From Caryophanon sp. (lineage in GTDB: Bacteria > Bacillota > Bacilli > Bacillales_A > Planococcaceae), in the NCBI GenBank assembly GCA_018384745.1, contig JAHAYH010000128.1:1-61694 (forward strand): a DNA stretch of 61,694 bases, in the 5' to 3' direction. Every line of letters begins with the position of its first letter. Position 1 is the stretch's first letter. The notes beneath the pieces are model-generated. The model was not told the DNA's origin. It was given only the letters and a program-made list of their open reading frames with translations, and did no database searches. This document shows, piece after piece, positions 18,922-27,818 of the stretch. The position numbers and the translations under genes were made by a program.

Positions 18922-19212
18922 ATGACATTACCATTAGCAATGAATATTTTATCGTTTGTAAATATTCTTTTTACGATTTATTCGTTTATGATTATTATTT
19001 ACATTTTGATGAGTTGGATTCCATCTCTTCAAGAATCAAAGTTTGGTGAAATTTTAGCGAAGTTTGTTGAGCCGTACTTAGGCATCTTCCGTCGATTCAT
19101 TCCACCAATCGGTATGATCGACATTTCGCCAATCGTAGCCATTTTCCTATTAAGCTTTATTCAACAGGGTGCGATTACGGTACTGCGTTACATCTTTGCT
19201 GCTTTGATTTAA
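18922..19212 (+). CDS. ylmG: YggT family membrane protein YlmG
   Basis: A 96-residue protein with two membrane helices (about 12-32 and 68-92) and the YggT motif SWIPSLQES with FRRFIPPIGMIDISPI. Family members are linked genetically to cell division and plastid nucleoid organisation; the precise role is unknown. GCGAGGAA precedes the ATG. It lies 30 nt after sepF and ends at a terminator. Confidence 0.92.
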   Translation: MTLPLAMNILSFVNILFTIYSFMIIIYILMSWIPSLQESKFGEILAKFVEPYLGIFRRFIPPIGMIDISPIVAIFLLSFIQQGAITVLRYIFAALI

Positions 19213-19222
19213 TAAAGTGAAT

Positions 19223-19261
19223 AAAGCGCCCGCATAGTTTGACTATGGGGCGTTTTCTTTT
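19223..19261 (+). terminator. Terminator between ylmG and ylmH
   Basis: A stem (CGCCCGCATAG around 19228-19237 with CTATGGGGCG at 19243-19252, one bulge) followed by TTTTCTTTTT. ylmH begins about 24 nt later. Confidence 0.7.
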
Positions 19262-19284
19262 TCAATGATAAAGGAGTGAGAAAT

Positions 19285-20073
19285 TTGGAGCATATTATTC
19301 AGCATTTTCGCCAAGATGAACAACCATTTATCGAACAAGCAAGCGGCTGGCAGCGTGAAGTGGAAGATCGCTATGCGCCGAAGCTAACGGACTTTTTAGA
19401 TCCGCGTCAGCAATTTATCGTTGAAGCGGTCGTGCGTCAAAATGAAGATTTACAAATTGCCGAACACGGATGTTTTGAACAAGCAGAACGAAAGCGTTTA
19501 CTCATTTATCCGTCGTATTATGAGCTGCAACAAGATGATTTTCAAATAACGGTGTTTACGATTCAATATCCGACAAAGTTTGTGACGCTGAAGCATCCAG
19601 ACGTGCTCGGTGCGCTTTTATCAATCGGGTTAGAGCGCTCGAAGTTTGGTGACATTCGCATTGAAGAAGGATATGTGCAGTTTGCGGTTGCCGCGGAGGT
19701 AGCAGATTATGTACGCCTACATTTAACGAGCATTGGGAAAGTGAAAGTGCATGTTGAAGAACTGGGCGAAACGGAGCCGCTACTTTTGATGGCCGAAGAA
19801 TGGATCGAGCAGTCACATACGGTGGCATCGATGCGTCTTGACGTTGTAATGGCGACGATTTACAACATTTCGCGTCAAAAATCACAGGCGCTCATTAACG
19901 GGGGCAAAGTGAAGGTGAACTGGACGCTCCGTGAGCAAGTAGCATTTGAGTTGCAAGAGGGCGATGTTTTATCGGTGCGTGGCTTCGGACGTGCGAAAGT
20001 CATCGCAACAGAGGGTCGTACGAAAAAGGATAAAATTCGCTTAATTGTAGGTCGTCTTGAGCAAAAAGCGTAA
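19285..20073 (+). CDS. ylmH: S4-domain RNA-binding protein YlmH
   Basis: A 262-residue protein with an N-terminal YlmH domain and a C-terminal S4 RNA-binding domain (about 180-245, with RLDVVMATIYNISRQKSQALI and GDVLSVRGFGRAKV). Homologues bind stalled large ribosomal subunits carrying peptidyl-tRNA and act in ribosome quality control parallel to RqcH, which is also in this window. The TTG at 19285 has AAGGAG 8 nt upstream; the GTG at 19276 overlaps that site. A terminator before it suggests partial read-through or an unseen promoter. Confidence 0.9.
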   Translation: MEHIIQHFRQDEQPFIEQASGWQREVEDRYAPKLTDFLDPRQQFIVEAVVRQNEDLQIAEHGCFEQAERKRLLIYPSYYELQQDDFQITVFTIQYPTKFVTLKHPDVLGALLSIGLERSKFGDIRIEEGYVQFAVAAEVADYVRLHLTSIGKVKVHVEELGETEPLLLMAEEWIEQSHTVASMRLDVVMATIYNISRQKSQALINGGKVKVNWTLREQVAFELQEGDVLSVRGFGRAKVIATEGRTKKDKIRLIVGRLEQKA

Positions 20074-20100
20074 GAAATTTGGCGTGTTTACGTGAAAAAA

Positions 20101-20130
20101 TTATGTACTTTGCATACGACAATGTATAAT
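20101..20130 (+). promoter_or_regulatory. Promoter of divIVA
   Basis: A perfect TATAAT at 20125-20130 with a weak -35 (TTATGT or TATGTA at 20101-20107). Arms TTTGCATAC (20109-20117) and GTATGCAAA (20138-20146) form a perfect 9-bp inverted repeat around the -10 box. Confidence 0.6.
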
Positions 20131-20165
20131 GAATGTAGTATGCAAACGAAAAGGAGAGACTGTCG

Positions 20166-20711
20166 ATGCCATTATCGCCTCTTGATATACATAATAAGGA
20201 ATTTACAAAATCGTTCCGCGGCTATAGCGAGGATGAAGTAAATGACTTTTTAGATCAAGTAATTAAAGACTACGAAATTTTAATTAAAGAAAAACGTGAG
20301 CTAGAGGAGCAATTAAAAAAATCTCAAACGCTCGTTGAAAATTATCAAAAAATGGAAGAGACGCTCCAAACGTCGATTTTACTCGCGCAAGAAACGGCAG
20401 AGGATGTGCGTAGCAGCGCACACAACGAAGCGAAGTTAATCGTCAAAGAAGCCGAGAAAAACGCCGATCGCATTATTAACGATGCCCTATTAAAAGCGCG
20501 CAAAGCGACGATTGAAGTGGATGAGCTGAAAAAACAATCACGCGTCTTCCGCAATCGCTTTAAAATGCTCGTTGAAGCGCAGTTAGATTTACTGCAAACA
20601 GATGATTGGGATCATTTATTAGAGCTTGAAAAAGATATTACCGAAATTCGCGACATTAACCGCAATGAGCCTGCTGTTGTTGAAGTGATTGACGAAAAGC
20701 CAAACGAATAA
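20166..20711 (+). CDS. divIVA: Cell division initiation protein DivIVA
   Basis: A 181-residue coiled-coil protein that recognises negatively curved membrane at septa and poles. The N-terminal domain (MPLSPLDIHNKEF, FRGYSEDEVNDFLDQV) carries the Phe and Arg residues used in membrane binding. The rest is a long coiled coil (about 30-160) with an acidic end. Length is close to Bacillus DivIVA (164). AAGGAGAG precedes the ATG. It has its own promoter. Confidence 0.97.
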   Translation: MPLSPLDIHNKEFTKSFRGYSEDEVNDFLDQVIKDYEILIKEKRELEEQLKKSQTLVENYQKMEETLQTSILLAQETAEDVRSSAHNEAKLIVKEAEKNADRIINDALLKARKATIEVDELKKQSRVFRNRFKMLVEAQLDLLQTDDWDHLLELEKDITEIRDINRNEPAVVEVIDEKPNE

Positions 20712-20724
20712 TCGTACGAAGCAC

Positions 20725-20754
20725 TTGACGTACGATAGCGCCATTCTTTATACT
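20725..20754 (+). promoter_or_regulatory. Promoter of ileS leader
   Basis: TTGACG (20725-20730), 18 nt, TATACT (20749-20754). An 8-bp inverted repeat ATCGTACG (20711-20718) and CGTACGAT (20729-20736) overlaps the -35. Confidence 0.7.
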
Positions 20755-20767
20755 GAAAAGCGAAATA

Positions 20768-21021
20768 CTTATAAATAAGCTTTGATGGAGACAGTAAGAA
20801 GTGAACGAGCTAGTACAAGCGAGCTAGGGATAGTGCAAGCCTAGACGAATGCCACACGACTGAAGATCACTCCGGAGCTAAATTATTGAACTACGAGTAA
20901 ATAATTTCGTTTACGCAACGTTACAAGCGTCTAAGAGGTAAGCAACTGCTTACAAATTAGGGTGGTACCACGAGCAGATCGCTTCTCGTCCCTTTATAGG
21001 AGGGATGAGAGGCGTTTTTTT
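20768..21021 (+). promoter_or_regulatory. T-box riboswitch, isoleucine specific
   Basis: A complete T-box leader. Stem I carries the AG-bulge-like and distal loop elements (AGCTAGGGATAGTGCAAGCCTAG region near 20821-20845) and the specifier loop GAAGATCACTCC, with ATC (Ile) at 20866-20868. The T-box sequence AGGGTGGTACCACG is at 20959-20972. The terminator is a 14-bp imperfect stem (20980-20993 with 21001-21014) followed by seven T. Uncharged tRNA-Ile should favour the antiterminator and so ileS expression. Confidence 0.95.
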
Positions 21022-21077
21022 ATTTTCTCGCAAAAATAGCTGTAAGCGACTTTCATACATTAAAGGAGGAACAACAC

Positions 21078-23843
21078 ATGGTAGAGTACAAAAAAACATT
21101 ACGCATGCCGGATACACCATTCCCAATGCGTGGTAATTTACCGGCAAATGAGCCAAAAATGCAAGAGAAATGGGCATCATTAAACATTAATGAATTAGTA
21201 ATGGAGCGCACAAAAGGACGTCCAACGTTTATGTTACACGATGGCCCTCCGTACGCAAACGGTGACATCCATATCGGACACGCGTTAAACAAAGTATTAA
21301 AAGATATGATCAACCGTCATAAATCAATGACAGGTTACCATGTCAACTACGTGCCAGGTTGGGACACGCACGGTTTACCAATCGAGCAAGCGTTAACGAA
21401 CAAAGGCGTAAACCGCAAAGAAATGAGCGTAGCACAGTTCCGCGAGCTTTGTGAGCAATACGCGTATGAGCAAGTAGCAAACCAAAGCGGTCAATTCCAA
21501 CGTTTAGGTGTGCGCGGTGATTGGGACAACCCATACATCACGTTAAAGCCGGAATTTGAAGCACGTCAAATCGAAGTGTTCGGTAAAATGGCGGAAAAAG
21601 GCTACATCTATAAAGGGTTAAAACCCGTTTATTGGTCACCATCTTCTGAATCAGCATTAGCAGAAGCAGAAATCGAATACCAAGACGTGGAGTCATATTC
21701 AATTTACGTAGCGTTTGGCATTAAAGATGCAAAAGGTTTAGTACCAGCCGATGCGAAGTTCATCATCTGGACAACAACACCGTGGACAATTCCAGCAAAC
21801 TTAGGGATCTCATTAAACCCAGACATCGATTATGTAGTCGTAGCAGCAAACGGTGGCAAATACATCGTGGCACAAGCATTACTTGAAACAGTAGGCACAG
21901 AACTAGGGTGGGAAGCGCCGGAAGTCATCCAAACAATTAAAGGACAAGCGCTTGATCGTTTAGTAGCGGTTCACCCAATTTATGGTCGTGACTCATTAGT
22001 AATGGTTGGCGAGCACGTAACGACGGAAGCTGGTACAGGTTGCGTTCATACAGCGCCAGGTCACGGTGAAGACGACTATAACGTTGGTAAATTATACGGC
22101 TTAGACGTGTTATCACCTGTTGATAACCGCGGTTGTTACACAGACGAAGCACCAGGCTTTGAAGGATTATTTTATGAAAAAGCAAACCCAGTAATGGTTG
22201 AGAAATTACAAGAAGTGGGCGCGTTATTAAAAGTATCAAAATTCAAGCACTCATACCCACATGACTGGCGTACAAAAAAACCAGTAATTTTCCGTGCAAC
22301 ACCACAATGGTTTGCATCAGTAGATATGTTCCGCGATGAATTATTACAAGCGGTAACGTCAACAACGTTTACACCAGCATGGGGCGAAACACGTCTATAC
22401 AACATGATCCGTGACCGTGGTGACTGGGTAATTTCTCGTCAACGCGCATGGGGTGTACCGATTCCGATCTTCTACGCAGAAAATGGTGAACCAATCATCA
22501 CGCCAGAAACGATTGCGCACGTATCAGCATTATTCCGTGAGCACGGTTCAAACATTTGGTTCCAAAAAGAAGCAAAAGAATTATTACCAGCAGGCTTCAC
22601 GCACGAAGGTAGCCCAAATGGTGAATTCACAAAAGAAAACGACATTATGGACGTTTGGTTCGATTCAGGTTCATCTCACCAAGGTGTGCTTGCAGAGCGC
22701 GGCATGCAGTATCCAGCTGACCTTTACTTAGAAGGTTCTGACCAACACCGCGGCTGGTTCAACTCGTCATTAATTACGTCTGTAGCCATCAATGGCTATG
22801 CACCATATAAAGGCTTATTAACACACGGTTTCGTATTGGACGGCGACGGTCGCAAAATGTCGAAATCACTTGGTAACGTCATCATTCCACAAAAAGTAAT
22901 GGATCAATACGGTGCCGATATTTTACGCCTATGGGTAGCGTCAGTTGACTACACAGCAGACGTACGTATTTCAATGGATATGTTAAAGCAAGTAGCGGAA
23001 GTATATCGTAAAATCCGTAACACGCTGCGCTTCTTACACGGGAACGTTTCAGACTTCACAGAAGCAGACCGCGTAGCGTATGAAGATCTACACGAAATGG
23101 ATCAATACATGTATATGCGCTTACAAGAAACATTACAAACAATTCGTGAAGCGTATGACCGTTATGACTTCTCAACGGTGTACACAACAGTGAACAACTT
23201 TGTCGCAATTGAGTTATCATCATTCTACTTAGATATTGCAAAAGATGTTGTATACATCGAAGGGCCAAACAACCCAAGTCGCTTAGCGATGCAAACGGTC
23301 ATGTATGATACATTAATGACGCTTGTGAAAGTATTAGCGCCAATTTTACCGCACACAGCAGACGAAATGTGGCAATACTTAGGCAACGAAGAAGCATCTG
23401 TTCAATTAACAGACTTCCCAGAAGCTGTAACACATGCAAACTATGACGACTTACGCGCGAAATGGTCAAACATTATCGCGGTGCGTGATAGCGTGTTAAA
23501 AGTGTTAGAAGAAGCACGTAACGCAAAAGTAATCGGTAAATCACTAGAAGCAAAAGTGACAGTGTACGGTGAGAGCGAAGCAATCGAGTTCTTAAACGAT
23601 GCGCGCATTAACTTTGCACAACTAGCCATCGTATCACAATTCAACATCGGCGGTTCACTAGATCATGCACCAGAGAACGCAATGACGTTTGAAGGCTATG
23701 CATTAACAGTGGAAAAAGCAGACGGCGAAAAATGTGAGCGCTGCTGGACAATTTCTGAGACAGTTGGTCAAGATGAGCGCCACGCAACATTATGTACGCG
23801 TTGTGCAGCAGTTGTTGAAGAACACTACACACATGTAGAGTAA
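21078..23843 (+). CDS. ileS: Isoleucine--tRNA ligase
   Basis: A 921-residue class I synthetase charging tRNA-Ile. HIGH is at about residues 65-68 ([10 protein letters not shown]) and KMSKS at about 593-597. The editing domain lies between them ([21 protein letters not shown]). A C-terminal zinc finger has CERCW and CTRC pairs (about 885-910). This is the bacterial type with the C-terminal zinc site, the mupirocin-sensitive class in general. AAAGGAGG precedes the ATG. Regulation is by the T-box leader. Confidence 0.98.
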   Translation: MVEYKKTLRMPDTPFPMRGNLPANEPKMQEKWASLNINELVMERTKGRPTFMLHDGPPYANGDIHIGHALNKVLKDMINRHKSMTGYHVNYVPGWDTHGLPIEQALTNKGVNRKEMSVAQFRELCEQYAYEQVANQSGQFQRLGVRGDWDNPYITLKPEFEARQIEVFGKMAEKGYIYKGLKPVYWSPSSESALAEAEIEYQDVESYSIYVAFGIKDAKGLVPADAKFIIWTTTPWTIPANLGISLNPDIDYVVVAANGGKYIVAQALLETVGTELGWEAPEVIQTIKGQALDRLVAVHPIYGRDSLVMVGEHVTTEAGTGCVHTAPGHGEDDYNVGKLYGLDVLSPVDNRGCYTDEAPGFEGLFYEKANPVMVEKLQEVGALLKVSKFKHSYPHDWRTKKPVIFRATPQWFASVDMFRDELLQAVTSTTFTPAWGETRLYNMIRDRGDWVISRQRAWGVPIPIFYAENGEPIITPETIAHVSALFREHGSNIWFQKEAKELLPAGFTHEGSPNGEFTKENDIMDVWFDSGSSHQGVLAERGMQYPADLYLEGSDQHRGWFNSSLITSVAINGYAPYKGLLTHGFVLDGDGRKMSKSLGNVIIPQKVMDQYGADILRLWVASVDYTADVRISMDMLKQVAEVYRKIRNTLRFLHGNVSDFTEADRVAYEDLHEMDQYMYMRLQETLQTIREAYDRYDFSTVYTTVNNFVAIELSSFYLDIAKDVVYIEGPNNPSRLAMQTVMYDTLMTLVKVLAPILPHTADEMWQYLGNEEASVQLTDFPEAVTHANYDDLRAKWSNIIAVRDSVLKVLEEARNAKVIGKSLEAKVTVYGESEAIEFLNDARINFAQLAIVSQFNIGGSLDHAPENAMTFEGYALTVEKADGEKCERCWTISETVGQDERHATLCTRCAAVVEEHYTHVE

Positions 23844-23854
23844 TGTTCATATGT

Positions 23855-23888
23855 AAAAAGCACCCAATTTTCGTTGGGTGCTTTTTTT
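23855..23888. terminator. Bidirectional terminator between ileS and the AraC gene
   Basis: A strong stem (AAAAAGCACCCAA with TTGGGTGCTTTTT) flanked by A and T runs, serving both convergent genes. Confidence 0.9.
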
Positions 23889-23895
23889 GATGCAT

Positions 23896-25092
23896 TTATT
23901 TAAAGAGCATTTCGGTCGTTTGACGATAGTCACTCGGTGAAATGGAGACGATCTTTTTAAACATGCCGCTAAAGTAGTTCGGTGTGTTAAAGCCATATTC
24001 AGCGGAAATTTGCTCAAGCGTTTGCGTCGTCCGACGAAGCGGCAATAATGACTGAATAATGCGCGTATAAGCGACATACTCCGGAAATGTTAAGCCCGTC
24101 TCCTTTTTAAACAGCTTGCCGAAGTACGGTGCACTAAAGCCAATTTGTTTAGCGACGCATGCAATATTGAGCGGTTCATGACAGTTCGCTTCAATGTACT
24201 GAATAGCTTGTTGAATGGCGTCATGCGTTGGCAGTTCATCGTAGTATCGCATGTGAATCCAGTTAGCAGGAGGCTTGCGACGTGCAAGACGTGCTTGTGT
24301 ATAAGAGAGCTGTAATTTCATCGGGTCTCGAAACGTTTGTCCGATGCCGACGTATGAATAAATGCCAATGTCCTTTAATGCTTCAATCGCTTGTTCAAAT
24401 GCACTGCGCCCAGTTGTCCATTGCTGAAACGTACTGTAGTGCTGTGGTACATGCAGTAAAATGGCTAAATGTTTGCCAAACGGTAAAAAATGAAGTGGTA
24501 CTTGCATATGCTCACGCAATGTATCGTATACGATTGCGCTATTTTTTTGCGATGCATGAGGTAATGCAAAGCTTTGATAAAATAATACCGTATTTGGAAA
24601 CTGCTCCATCGAAATCGTTTTGCTCGCCTGTAAAAAGTGCGCTTCCGTTTCAAATTCATGGCGAATTAAATTACGTAGCAACGTGTCATAGTACAGAGAA
24701 TGTTGTTCGTTTAATTCAATTGATAAATCATAGTACGTAAAAGCGCTTTGGGGTTCGCGTTTTACATGCTCATAAATTTTACGCATGGCGCGTAGTAGCT
24801 TATGTTTTTGCACAGGCTCAATGAGCAAGTATGTAAGTTGTAAATCAATGGCGATCGGTGCAGAGTAGGCGAGCTTCTCCGGCAGTAATGGCACGATAAT
24901 ACAAGACGGATGTGCCTTTTGTAATCGGCGAATGACAATCCAATCAAATAGCGTAACAATTTCTTTTATGTAAACATGTGCGTCGTGAAGTGATGACACG
25001 AACGTCACATGTGCAGGCGCGAGCTCTTCAAGCCATTTGTTAATTTTTTGCGATAATGAAGCGGTATGTATTTGAACGTGAATGCTAAACAT
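23896..25092 (-). CDS. YesN-like AraC-family regulator with degenerate receiver domain
   Basis: A 398-residue regulator. The C-terminus (about 295-395) is an AraC-type double helix-turn-helix with SAPYFGKLFKKETGLTF and NYFSGMFKKI. The middle region contains VGIGQTFRDPMKLQLSYTQA, typical of YesN-type response regulators. Residues 1-110 look like a CheY fold (YLLIEPVQKHKLLRAM resembles the YLLKP segment), but the acidic pocket is absent (FSIHVQIHTA) and the phospho-acceptor position reads FDWIVIRRL. It probably does not use phosphorylation. The ATG at 25092 has GGAGG upstream; a longer frame to 25254 would cross the promoter region. It diverges from the DUF485-symporter pair and may control it (inference). 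Confidence 0.82.
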   Translation of the reverse strand: MFSIHVQIHTASLSQKINKWLEELAPAHVTFVSSLHDAHVYIKEIVTLFDWIVIRRLQKAHPSCIIVPLLPEKLAYSAPIAIDLQLTYLLIEPVQKHKLLRAMRKIYEHVKREPQSAFTYYDLSIELNEQHSLYYDTLLRNLIRHEFETEAHFLQASKTISMEQFPNTVLFYQSFALPHASQKNSAIVYDTLREHMQVPLHFLPFGKHLAILLHVPQHYSTFQQWTTGRSAFEQAIEALKDIGIYSYVGIGQTFRDPMKLQLSYTQARLARRKPPANWIHMRYYDELPTHDAIQQAIQYIEANCHEPLNIACVAKQIGFSAPYFGKLFKKETGLTFPEYVAYTRIIQSLLPLRRTTQTLEQISAEYGFNTPNYFSGMFKKIVSISPSDYRQTTEMLFK

Positions 25093-25301
25093 GAAAAGCC
25101 TCCTTCCACTTAGTGCTCTATAATTATTGTACATAAAACAGTTAAAAAATGCACTATTGTAGCGAAAAAGTGTAAGGTGTTTCATACAGCGACACCGTAC
25201 ACTAATAATAACGACGTTGCAGCGAGAAATTGTTAAAGGGGCGATTTTTTGCACGTATGTAGATTATCTATATGCGGTAACGAACAAAGGGGGTATTGTT
25301 C

Positions 25302-25676
25302 ATGGCAGCAGAATATCAAGATTATGATTATGTAGAAGCAGGAACGGTCGATTTTAAAGATTTGCCGCCACTGGATCCACAAATCGAAAAAAATATGCGA
25401 GGGGAGTTAACGACAGGTCTTGTGCTTGCGTTCATCTACTTCGGATTTATTTTCACGATTCCAGTGCTTAACTGGTATTTCCCAGAAATTGCGTTTAAGC
25501 CAATTTGGGGAGGCATGTCTTTAACATGGTTTTTAACAACATTTGTGACGATGGCAATGGCATTTATTATTGCACTAGTGCACACAGTGTTATATGAACG
25601 TCGCTTAAAGCAAGTAGAAAACACGACGCCGGTGAAGGAGGATGATGACGATGCTCGAAACGCTACTATCTCCTAA
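25302..25676 (+). CDS. DUF485 membrane protein (YwcB-like)
   Basis: A 124-residue protein of the DUF485 family with two membrane helices (about 38-58 and 74-98), found as a partner of ActP/YwcA-type sodium:solute symporters. The start ATG at 25302 has AAAGGGGG 8 nt upstream. It overlaps the symporter start by about 26 nt, so the two are translated from one message. A role as a small accessory subunit is inferred from its constant pairing. Confidence 0.85.
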   Translation: MAAEYQDYDYVEAGTVDFKDLPPLDPQIEKNMRGELTTGLVLAFIYFGFIFTIPVLNWYFPEIAFKPIWGGMSLTWFLTTFVTMAMAFIIALVHTVLYERRLKQVENTTPVKEDDDDARNATIS

Positions 25677-27219
25677 AATGATTTTGACAATTTTCCTAAT
25701 GGGAACAATTGTCTACATTACATACTTAACGAAGAAAAATGAAAATGCCTCGGAGTTCTTCGTTGGGGGACGAAGCTTCGGCTGGTTTACAAACGGTTCA
25801 GCAATCGGCGGTGACTATTTAAGTGCCGCGACATTTTTAGGGATTGCCGGGTTAACGTTCCAATTAGGATATGACGGTGCGTACTATGCGCTATGCTTCT
25901 CGATTGGTTTAACGTTACTGGCGATTTTCGTAGCAGGCCCACTGCGTCGCTTCGGTGCGTATACAGTAGCAGACTTTTTAGGCTACCGTTTCCATAGTAA
26001 GCGCGCGCGTTTAGTTGCAGTGCTTGTCGTATTCTCCATTTCGGGCTTTTACGCTGCACCACAATTGTTAGGCGCTGCACAAATTTTAAGCATGTTCTTC
26101 GGTACATCATATGAATTTGGAATTATTTTCACATGTGCGGTCATGGTGTTTTACGTAGGTGTCGGTGGGATGAAAGGTACGACAATTAACCAAGCGTTAG
26201 AGCTATGGATTCGTTTAGCAGCGTTTGTAATTATGGCTGTTGTGGCAATTTATGGCGGCTTACATTACGACAAAGTATTAGACGGTATTCAATCTGTCAC
26301 AGGTCCAATTGCGGATACATCACCATATGCATTAGATGGAAAAGATGTTGAAGTAGACGGCCAAGCTTGGGCAGGTACAGGTTTCTACTTCCCGTCGTTT
26401 TGGGATACAATTAGTATTACAATCGCATTAGCATTAGGGACGATTGGATTGCCGCATATTTTACTGCGCTTCTACACAAATCCAAGTGCGAAAGCGGCAC
26501 GTAAATCCGCATTAATGGCGATCGGGATTGCGTCAGTGTTCTTCTTATTCGCTGTATATTTAGGAACAGTTGGTCGTTCGATCTTCATTAGCGGAGAAGC
26601 AAGTGACCAAGTTATGTCTGACATGGTAACAGGCGGTAACAACATGGTGATTCCATCGACAGCGCAAGCACTCGGTGGCGAATGGTTACTCGGATTAGTC
26701 ATCGCAGGGGCTTTTGCCGCGGTATTCTCGAATCTTTCAGGGCTATTTATTGCAAGTTCAGGTGCATTAGCACACGATTTATATGGAACATTCATCAAAA
26801 AAGATATGACGCAAAAGCAACGTGTAATGGCTGGTAAAGTGGCAATTTTAATTTTAGCGGTTGTATACGGAGCGCTTGGTCTTCTTGTAAAAGATGCCTC
26901 GATTGGCCATTTAGTGGCACTCGCCTTCACCGTAGCGGCAAGTACGTTTGCGCCAATCTTTATTTTAGGGATTTGGTGGCGCCGCATGACGGAAAAAGGT
27001 GCGATTGCCGGCTTACTTGTCGGATTATTCGTATCGATGTGGATGATTTTCTTACCAGGCATGGTACCAGATTTCTTAACGTTTAAAATTCCAGGGATCG
27101 TCACTGTACCAGCAGGGTTCTTAGCGGTCATTATCGTATCGTTATTAGACCGTCGCGTACCAGCAGACGTGAACGAGTTCATGAAAAAAGTGCACTCAAA
27201 AGAAGCGGAATCTGTATGA
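25651..27219 (+). CDS. Sodium:solute symporter, acetate permease (ActP/YwcA) type
   Basis: A 522-residue polytopic transporter of the SSS family with about 13 membrane helices. FFVGGRSFGWFTNGSAIGGDYLSAATFLG is split across the first helices and matches ActP-like symporters, and AFAAVFSNLSGLFIASSGA matches the sodium-site region. The gene follows a DUF485 gene, which supports a monocarboxylate (acetate, propionate or pyruvate) substrate; the exact one cannot be read from sequence. The ATG at 25651 fits best 9 nt after AAGGAGG; ATGs at 25642 and 25645 are too close. Confidence 0.88.
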   Translation: MLETLLSPKMILTIFLMGTIVYITYLTKKNENASEFFVGGRSFGWFTNGSAIGGDYLSAATFLGIAGLTFQLGYDGAYYALCFSIGLTLLAIFVAGPLRRFGAYTVADFLGYRFHSKRARLVAVLVVFSISGFYAAPQLLGAAQILSMFFGTSYEFGIIFTCAVMVFYVGVGGMKGTTINQALELWIRLAAFVIMAVVAIYGGLHYDKVLDGIQSVTGPIADTSPYALDGKDVEVDGQAWAGTGFYFPSFWDTISITIALALGTIGLPHILLRFYTNPSAKAARKSALMAIGIASVFFLFAVYLGTVGRSIFISGEASDQVMSDMVTGGNNMVIPSTAQALGGEWLLGLVIAGAFAAVFSNLSGLFIASSGALAHDLYGTFIKKDMTQKQRVMAGKVAILILAVVYGALGLLVKDASIGHLVALAFTVAASTFAPIFILGIWWRRMTEKGAIAGLLVGLFVSMWMIFLPGMVPDFLTFKIPGIVTVPAGFLAVIIVSLLDRRVPADVNEFMKKVHSKEAESV

Positions 27220-27225
27220 TGAATG

Positions 27226-27258
27226 AAAGCATGTCCGACATTTCGGGCATGCTTTTTT
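27226..27258 (+). terminator. Symporter terminator
   Basis: A stem of AAAGCATGTCCGA with TCGGGCATGCTTT, followed by T. Confidence 0.85.
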
Positions 27259-27338
27259 CGTCTGCGGTTTTCTTTTAAGTAGGAATTGATGTGTTAGCTA
27301 TGTTAAAATAAACAGCGTATGAGTAGGAGGCGTATTTT

Positions 27339-27818
27339 GTGAAAAAAATGTATGCACTTGCATTTTTCGTAATATTGATTGACCAGTGGACGAAATGGTT
27401 AGTCGTTAAAAATATGGAATTAGGAGAACGCATTATCGTTTGGGAGCCTTGGTTTGCATTTTTATCGCATCGCAATCGCGGTGCAGCGTGGGGCATGCTG
27501 CAAGGACAAATGTGGTTCTTTACAATAGTCACGATCGCCGTCATTATTGGTATCATTTATTTCTACCATAAAGAGGCACAAGGAAAGCCTTTAATGCAAA
27601 TGAGTTTAATGTTGTTGTTGGGTGGTGCGATTGGTAACTTTATCGACCGTTTATTCCGCGGAGAAGTAGTAGATTTCTTTGACGTATTAATCCCGATTAT
27701 TAATTATGAATTCCCAATCTTCAACATTGCTGATGCTGCATTAACAATAGCCGTAATTTTATTATTTATTCTCGTGCTTTTTGAAAAAGACGAGCAGAAG
27801 GAACAGGTGAAACAATGA
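27339..27818 (+). CDS. lspA: Lipoprotein signal peptidase (signal peptidase II)
   Basis: A 159-residue aspartic membrane protease that removes lipoprotein signal peptides. It has four membrane helices, and the catalytic Asp residues are in NFIDRLFRGEVVDFFDV and FNIADAAL. NRGAAWGML is also conserved. The GTG start at 27339 has TAGGAGGCG 6-7 nt upstream. The 3' end overlaps rluD by 4 nt (ATGA), as in Bacillus. ylyA, which precedes lspA in Bacillus, is absent. Confidence 0.96.
   Translation: MKKMYALAFFVILIDQWTKWLVVKNMELGERIIVWEPWFAFLSHRNRGAAWGMLQGQMWFFTIVTIAVIIGIIYFYHKEAQGKPLMQMSLMLLLGGAIGNFIDRLFRGEVVDFFDVLIPIINYEFPIFNIADAALTIAVILLFILVLFEKDEQKEQVKQ

Noticed and set aside
26472-27182. A 236-codon minus-strand open frame opposite the symporter gene
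   Set aside because: It is fully antisense to a well-supported transporter and mirrors its codon bias; the translation shows no domain features.
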